From: Crossaster papposus
Lineage: Eukaryota > Echinodermata > Asteroidea > Velatida > Solasteridae
Reading direction: 5' to 3'
Assembly (NCBI GenBank): GCA_037893245.1
Contig: JBAIAA010000896.1
Location: forward strand, 662,928-726,927
Length of the DNA stretch: 64,000 nucleotides
Part shown: positions 60,868 to 64,000 of the stretch, piece after piece
Position numbering within the stretch: position 1 is the stretch's first letter
Layout of the letters: each line of letters starts with the position of its first letter
The notes under the pieces: generated by a model
Database searches by the model: none
What the model was told of the DNA's origin: nothing
The model's input: only the letters and a program-made list of their open reading frames with translations
Position numbers and translations under genes: made by a program

Positions 60868-61110
60868 GCCGTGGTCTCGTGGTCTCGTGGTCTCGTGGTC
60901 CGGAGCATTGAATTTGTAATCTGTAGGTAAACCTAAAGGTTGTGGGTTCGAATCCGGCCTGAGACTACAGTGCGTGTGCCCTTGGGAAAGGCACTTTGTC
61001 ACTCATTGCTTCTCTCCACCCAGGAGTATTTTTGTAAAAAAATTTTTTTTAACTTATTATCAAACTCTCACGGCCAAAAAGGTCGATTGGCGGTTCGATG
61101 TACAGTAAAA
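60868..61110 (+). mobile_element. tRNA-derived SINE
   Basis: A repeated GTGGTCTC head (A-box region), a B box GGTTCGAATCC (60948), then a body CCCTTGGGAAAGGCACTTTG and CTCTCCACCCAGGAGTAT. It resembles SINEs of deuterostome genomes. Confidence 0.75.
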
Positions 61111-61379
61111 TATAAAGTAAATTAAAAGGAAAAAATACAAATTATCACAATAAGTTAAAAAAGGGCTTACAGATGTATTATTAAATATGAAAATGACATT
61201 TGTTTAACAAATGTTATTAAACATGATAACAAATTCATAAACACAATATTATACCACATTGTATCTTTCTATGTTGCCAATGATCAAGTATGCATATTGA
61301 GCAATTTGGTAAGGTATGGGATGGTACTTTTGCCATCCCTTTCAACTCTAATTTTAGGCTCAAGGAATTGTCGCTTCTG

Positions 61380-62070
61380 CCGCAGTTCCATGGTAAAAGT
61401 GTAGTCATTTTTTTAAAAACCAAGTCTTAAAACGCTTAGAAAAAACACACGATTTGGCAAACGTTGAACATAGGTCCTCCCTTCTGTGGGCTAAAGTCTC
61501 AACATTCAATGTCAACAATACATGATTGTAATTAGAGTAACTATGGCCCATAATTATTTTAAAGGCTCGTTTTTGGACTGCTTCAATGCATGAAAATTGG
61601 TTAGAAGTGTGACCAGAGTGCCACATAGGCGCAACATATTCAAGGACCGGGCGGACATATGTTTTAAAATTGTCACAAGATCTGAATTAGGTACACGCAG
61701 ATTTTTCAAACGACTAAGAATATGCAGGCGTCTGCTACCCTTGGAAACCATTTCCTGAACCTGGGTGTTCCATTTTTAATTAATCTGGATCCATACTCAA
61801 GTCACTACTTTAAGTACGTTGTCACCAATTAATAAATGAGGTGGTTCATGCGTTTTTTTCCAAACGTAGAACTATAATTTTGCATTTGGACGGGTTGAGA
61901 TAAAGTTTGTTAACTTGGGACCAGTTAAACAAATCATTGGTATTGTTTTGCAAAGAGGAGTTGCTGTTGACCAATCTGATCCCACCTAAGCCAAGGTCGT
62001 CAACATATTTCTATTTATGAGCGGTGGAATCAGCACAGGCATCATCAACAGTAGCCAAATAAACCACAGT
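61380..62070 (-). mobile_element. LINE reverse-transcriptase C-terminal remnant
   Basis: On the minus strand, 62010-61860 encodes KYVDDLGLGG and NPSKCKIIVL; 61751-61554 encodes SKGSRRLHILSRLKNL; 61626-61405 encodes MWHSGHTSNQFSCIEAVQKR and AFKIIMGHSYSNY. This is the end of a Jockey/CR1-type RT in several frames with stops, so a dead fragment. Confidence 0.8.
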
Positions 62071-62099
62071 AATGGTACCTGTGAGGGCAGAGATTATTG

Positions 62100-62285
62100 T
62101 GGTTGATTTAGTTGTCTTGCGCCGAAATGGCAGCATCGAGCTGTATACTCCCCAGGGAGCTGAGATGGTATTTGGAATGTTTCATGGTCCCAGTGACCGG
62201 GGTAATAATGTGAGAGCGCCTTGAATACGAATCTTGGTAGATACGTGCGCTATACAAGAACTGCCTATTATTTATGGGGTTTGTT
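62100..62285 (+). repeat. SINE/LINE-type 3' tail
   Basis: GAGAGCGCCTTGAATACGAA...GTGCGCTATACAAGAACTGC, followed by TATTATTT, is the kind of tail shared by many SINEs and their partner LINEs in marine animals. No head recognised. Confidence 0.5.
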
Positions 62286-62460
62286 GAAACTAAATGGACC
62301 CCTTGGTATAACGCCCGCATGCGCCCAGCACAATAACAAGTGTTTGAAAGGATATCACCTAAAACGTATCTGCGAAAAGTAGCCCCCTTAGCTTTGTGAG
62401 AAAATGCGCACGTTAAGATTTCGGTGACCTCCCGTTGACACAGTACATGGAACCGGAAAC

Positions 62461-62908
62461 GAAATAGAGATATCTCTATTTGTAATAGAGATATCTCTAT
62501 TTGTAATAGAGATATCTCTATTTGTAATAGAGATATCTCTATTTGTAATAGAGATATCTCTATTTGTAATAGAGATATCTCTATTAGAAATATATCTCTA
62601 TTGGTAATAGAGATATCTCTATTATTAATAGAGATATCTCTATTAGAAATAGAGATATCTATATTAGAAATAGAGATATCTCTATTTCTAATATAGATAT
62701 CTCTATTATAAATATAGATATCTCTATTAAAAATAAAATAGAGATATCTCTATTAATAATAGAGATATCTCTATTATTAATAGAGATATCTCTAAAAAAA
62801 ATAGAGATATCTCTATTATTAATAGAGATATCTCTATTTCAGGACAAAAATGTTAACTTTGTACGTCCGAAATAGAGATATCTCTATTAACAATAGAGAT
62901 ATCTCTAT
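62461..62908. repeat. Palindrome array at end of element B (about 19 copies)
   Basis: The same AATAGAGATATCTCTATT unit as at 37910-38273, mostly with 3-nt spacers; a few copies are shortened or changed, and the last two stand apart after a 31-bp unique insert. Confidence 0.9.
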
Positions 62909-63019
62909 TTCGGATTAAATGTCAACTATGCACGCCATAGTTTTCTACCTCGTTGTCTTCTACCTCGTAGTCTTCTACCGGTTCAAAATCTCCACCTTCG
63001 GCCATTTTATTATAACGAA

Positions 63020-63253
63020 CTAAAGTTTTATGTCGAGTTTAATATATTTGGTGGGAGTATATTTTGATTGACTAGCCATGTTTTTACGTACATCGATCCG
63101 CTTATCGTAGCCGTTAGTTTCGCTATATCTTCCACGCTCAACTTGTCGAGATCGGCCGGTTTGAAGTTGTTTACTAAACATGGTAAATCCCACGCTTAAC
63201 ATAGAGATCACGGCGGCGTGATAGAGATTGTTGACTATGCTATTAGTATCCAT
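63020..63253 (-). CDS. Element B small protein
   Basis: 77 residues with a hydrophobic N-terminal half (NLYHAAVISMLSVGFTMF) and a basic remainder. A single-span membrane protein is likely. No family recognised. Confidence 0.4.
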   Translation of the reverse strand: MDTNSIVNNLYHAAVISMLSVGFTMFSKQLQTGRSRQVERGRYSETNGYDKRIDVRKNMASQSKYTPTKYIKLDIKL

Positions 63254-63649
63254 TTATAATTGCCATAATTTTTTTTTTTTAATTTTTTTTATTCCATTTC
63301 TACAAAATCTGAAGATGGTTGGGGCAGAGTCTCCCTTGGGCTCTTTTGGGCTAGTGGTTTTGGTGGTGAGACCGAAGATAAAGAGGTTTTTTTTTTGGCT
63401 CCATATATAGAGTCCTCCTAAAACAAGCGCCAACCCCGTTATCGACCCAATTGTTGCGTACGAATAAGAACGAGTACTCTTCACGTCTATATTTTGCATC
63501 TTGGCAATTTGTTCTTTTCTCTTTTTGTTGTGTTCCGCTAATGCCTTGCCTTGTTTTACTCTACCAGGATTTTTAGTTTTAGTCGTCACCGCCTGTACCT
63601 TTGGAGTCTCCTTTAACATCGACGAACTTGGGCTCTCTTGTTGACTCAT
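63254..63649 (-). CDS. Element B basic, single-span protein
   Basis: 131 residues: Lys-rich N-terminal half, a membrane-type segment (YATIGSITGLALVLGGLYIW), then a basic tail. It resembles small virion proteins of such elements only in layout. Overlaps the next ORF slightly. Confidence 0.4.
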   Translation of the reverse strand: MSQQESPSSSMLKETPKVQAVTTKTKNPGRVKQGKALAEHNKKRKEQIAKMQNIDVKSTRSYSYATIGSITGLALVLGGLYIWSQKKNLFIFGLTTKTTSPKEPKGDSAPTIFRFCRNGIKKIKKKKLWQL

Positions 63650-63968
63650 CTTTTATTATATTGTCAAGATAATTATTTTTGTTGATAACTAAATGTTTAG
63701 ACGTTATCAAGAAACCTACTAACGGCGACAACAACATTCCGTAGTTGTAATAAACTTCGCAAAGTAAACTAGCTATCGAGCTAGATATAACGGGATCTTC
63801 TTCTAGATCTTTGGTGAGCGCGTCTTCCGAGTCTACTCGTAGACTGACACCCATAGGTTTGATCATAGGTAGACTCGCGCCTAAAACTCTCGAGTAAATC
63901 CCCAGCACGCAGTTACCCAAACTAGTAATCATTTCTTTACCCAACCTTGCCTCGTAATGGTTGTACAT
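63579..63968 (-). CDS. Element B protein, unknown
   Basis: 129 residues with one moderately hydrophobic stretch (YNYGMLLSPLVGFLITSK) and an acidic tail. It lies at the window edge. No family recognised. Confidence 0.4.
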   Translation of the reverse strand: MYNHYEARLGKEMITSLGNCVLGIYSRVLGASLPMIKPMGVSLRVDSEDALTKDLEEDPVISSSIASLLCEVYYNYGMLLSPLVGFLITSKHLVINKNNYLDNIIKDESTREPKFVDVKGDSKGTGGDD

Positions 63969-64000
63969 TTTTTCTTGTTTGTTCGCGTCTAGGTTTTCTA

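Larger units (their letters stand above)
62449..64000. mobile_element. Polinton-like element B, left end (runs off window)
   Basis: It starts GGAACCGGAAAC, then a palindrome array, then about 45 bp identical in reverse complement to the sequence inside the array of element A. Beyond that the genes differ. Three minus-strand ORFs follow, with the codon usage and hydrophobic/charged pattern of element A. It is the same family, a separate copy or the other end type. The ORFs in view are open; the state of the rest is unknown. Confidence 0.75.

Overview
The window looks like nuclear DNA of a marine invertebrate animal, most likely a deuterostome (echinoderm, hemichordate or lancelet). Genes are split by many GT-AG introns. 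The DNA is full of MITEs, tRNA-derived SINEs, LINE and Penelope fragments, and two Polinton-like elements are present. One intronic MITE (11292-11637) has the GGTAATTAC/TACTTGGTA layout I associate with echinoderm repeats. The taxon is an inference; nothing here fixes it.

From 2.5 to 21.1 kb, + strand, lies one long split gene. It encodes a KMT5A-like SET domain (exons near 2.5, 6.3 and 6.9 kb), an acidic 9-residue repeat tract (9.9-10.6 kb), two zinc-finger-like motifs with a tyrosine-recombinase-like domain in one 1.6-kb exon (13.1-14.7 kb), four tandem copies of a 66-nt exon (16.5-18.8 kb) and a C-terminal W-rich/basic domain (20.3-21.1 kb). Reading phase agrees at every junction I checked; the model gives about 1,260 codons. 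Several elements sit in it: a 3.2-kb TIR element at the edge of the first SET exon, a hAT MITE on the splice donor of a duplicated exon, a solo LTR and hairpin MITEs.

From 22.3 to 24 kb are a GACTCG tandem array and a 5'-truncated Penelope-like element. From about 24 to 38.3 kb is Polinton-like element A, with protein-primed DNA polymerase B, an rve integrase and several small virus-type ORFs. It is broken, and it is interrupted by a 3.2-kb CCCAG-ended element made almost wholly of satellite-like repeats. Its right end is an array of 17 copies of an 18-bp perfect palindrome.

The HECT-type E3 ligase gene (38.5-46.8 kb, nine exons, +) starts only about 190 bp beyond that array. Its last-exon end has been copied into a foldback element at 48.3-49.1 kb. 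Convergent to it is an apparently intact six-exon gene (59.7-50.7 kb, -) for a D,D,E integrase-like protein of 438 residues. One intron of that gene holds an antisense LINE, and its catalytic exon is flanked by 235-bp inverted repeats.

From 60 to 62.4 kb are a SINE, an antisense LINE remnant and repeat debris. At 62.45 kb a second Polinton-like element (B) begins with the same palindrome array in opposite orientation and runs off the window. The 24 kb with the HECT and integrase genes is therefore bracketed by facing ends of two related elements. Three multi-domain genes here (SET-recombinase, HECT, integrase) resemble gene types that I recall as occurring in many copies in invertebrate genomes.
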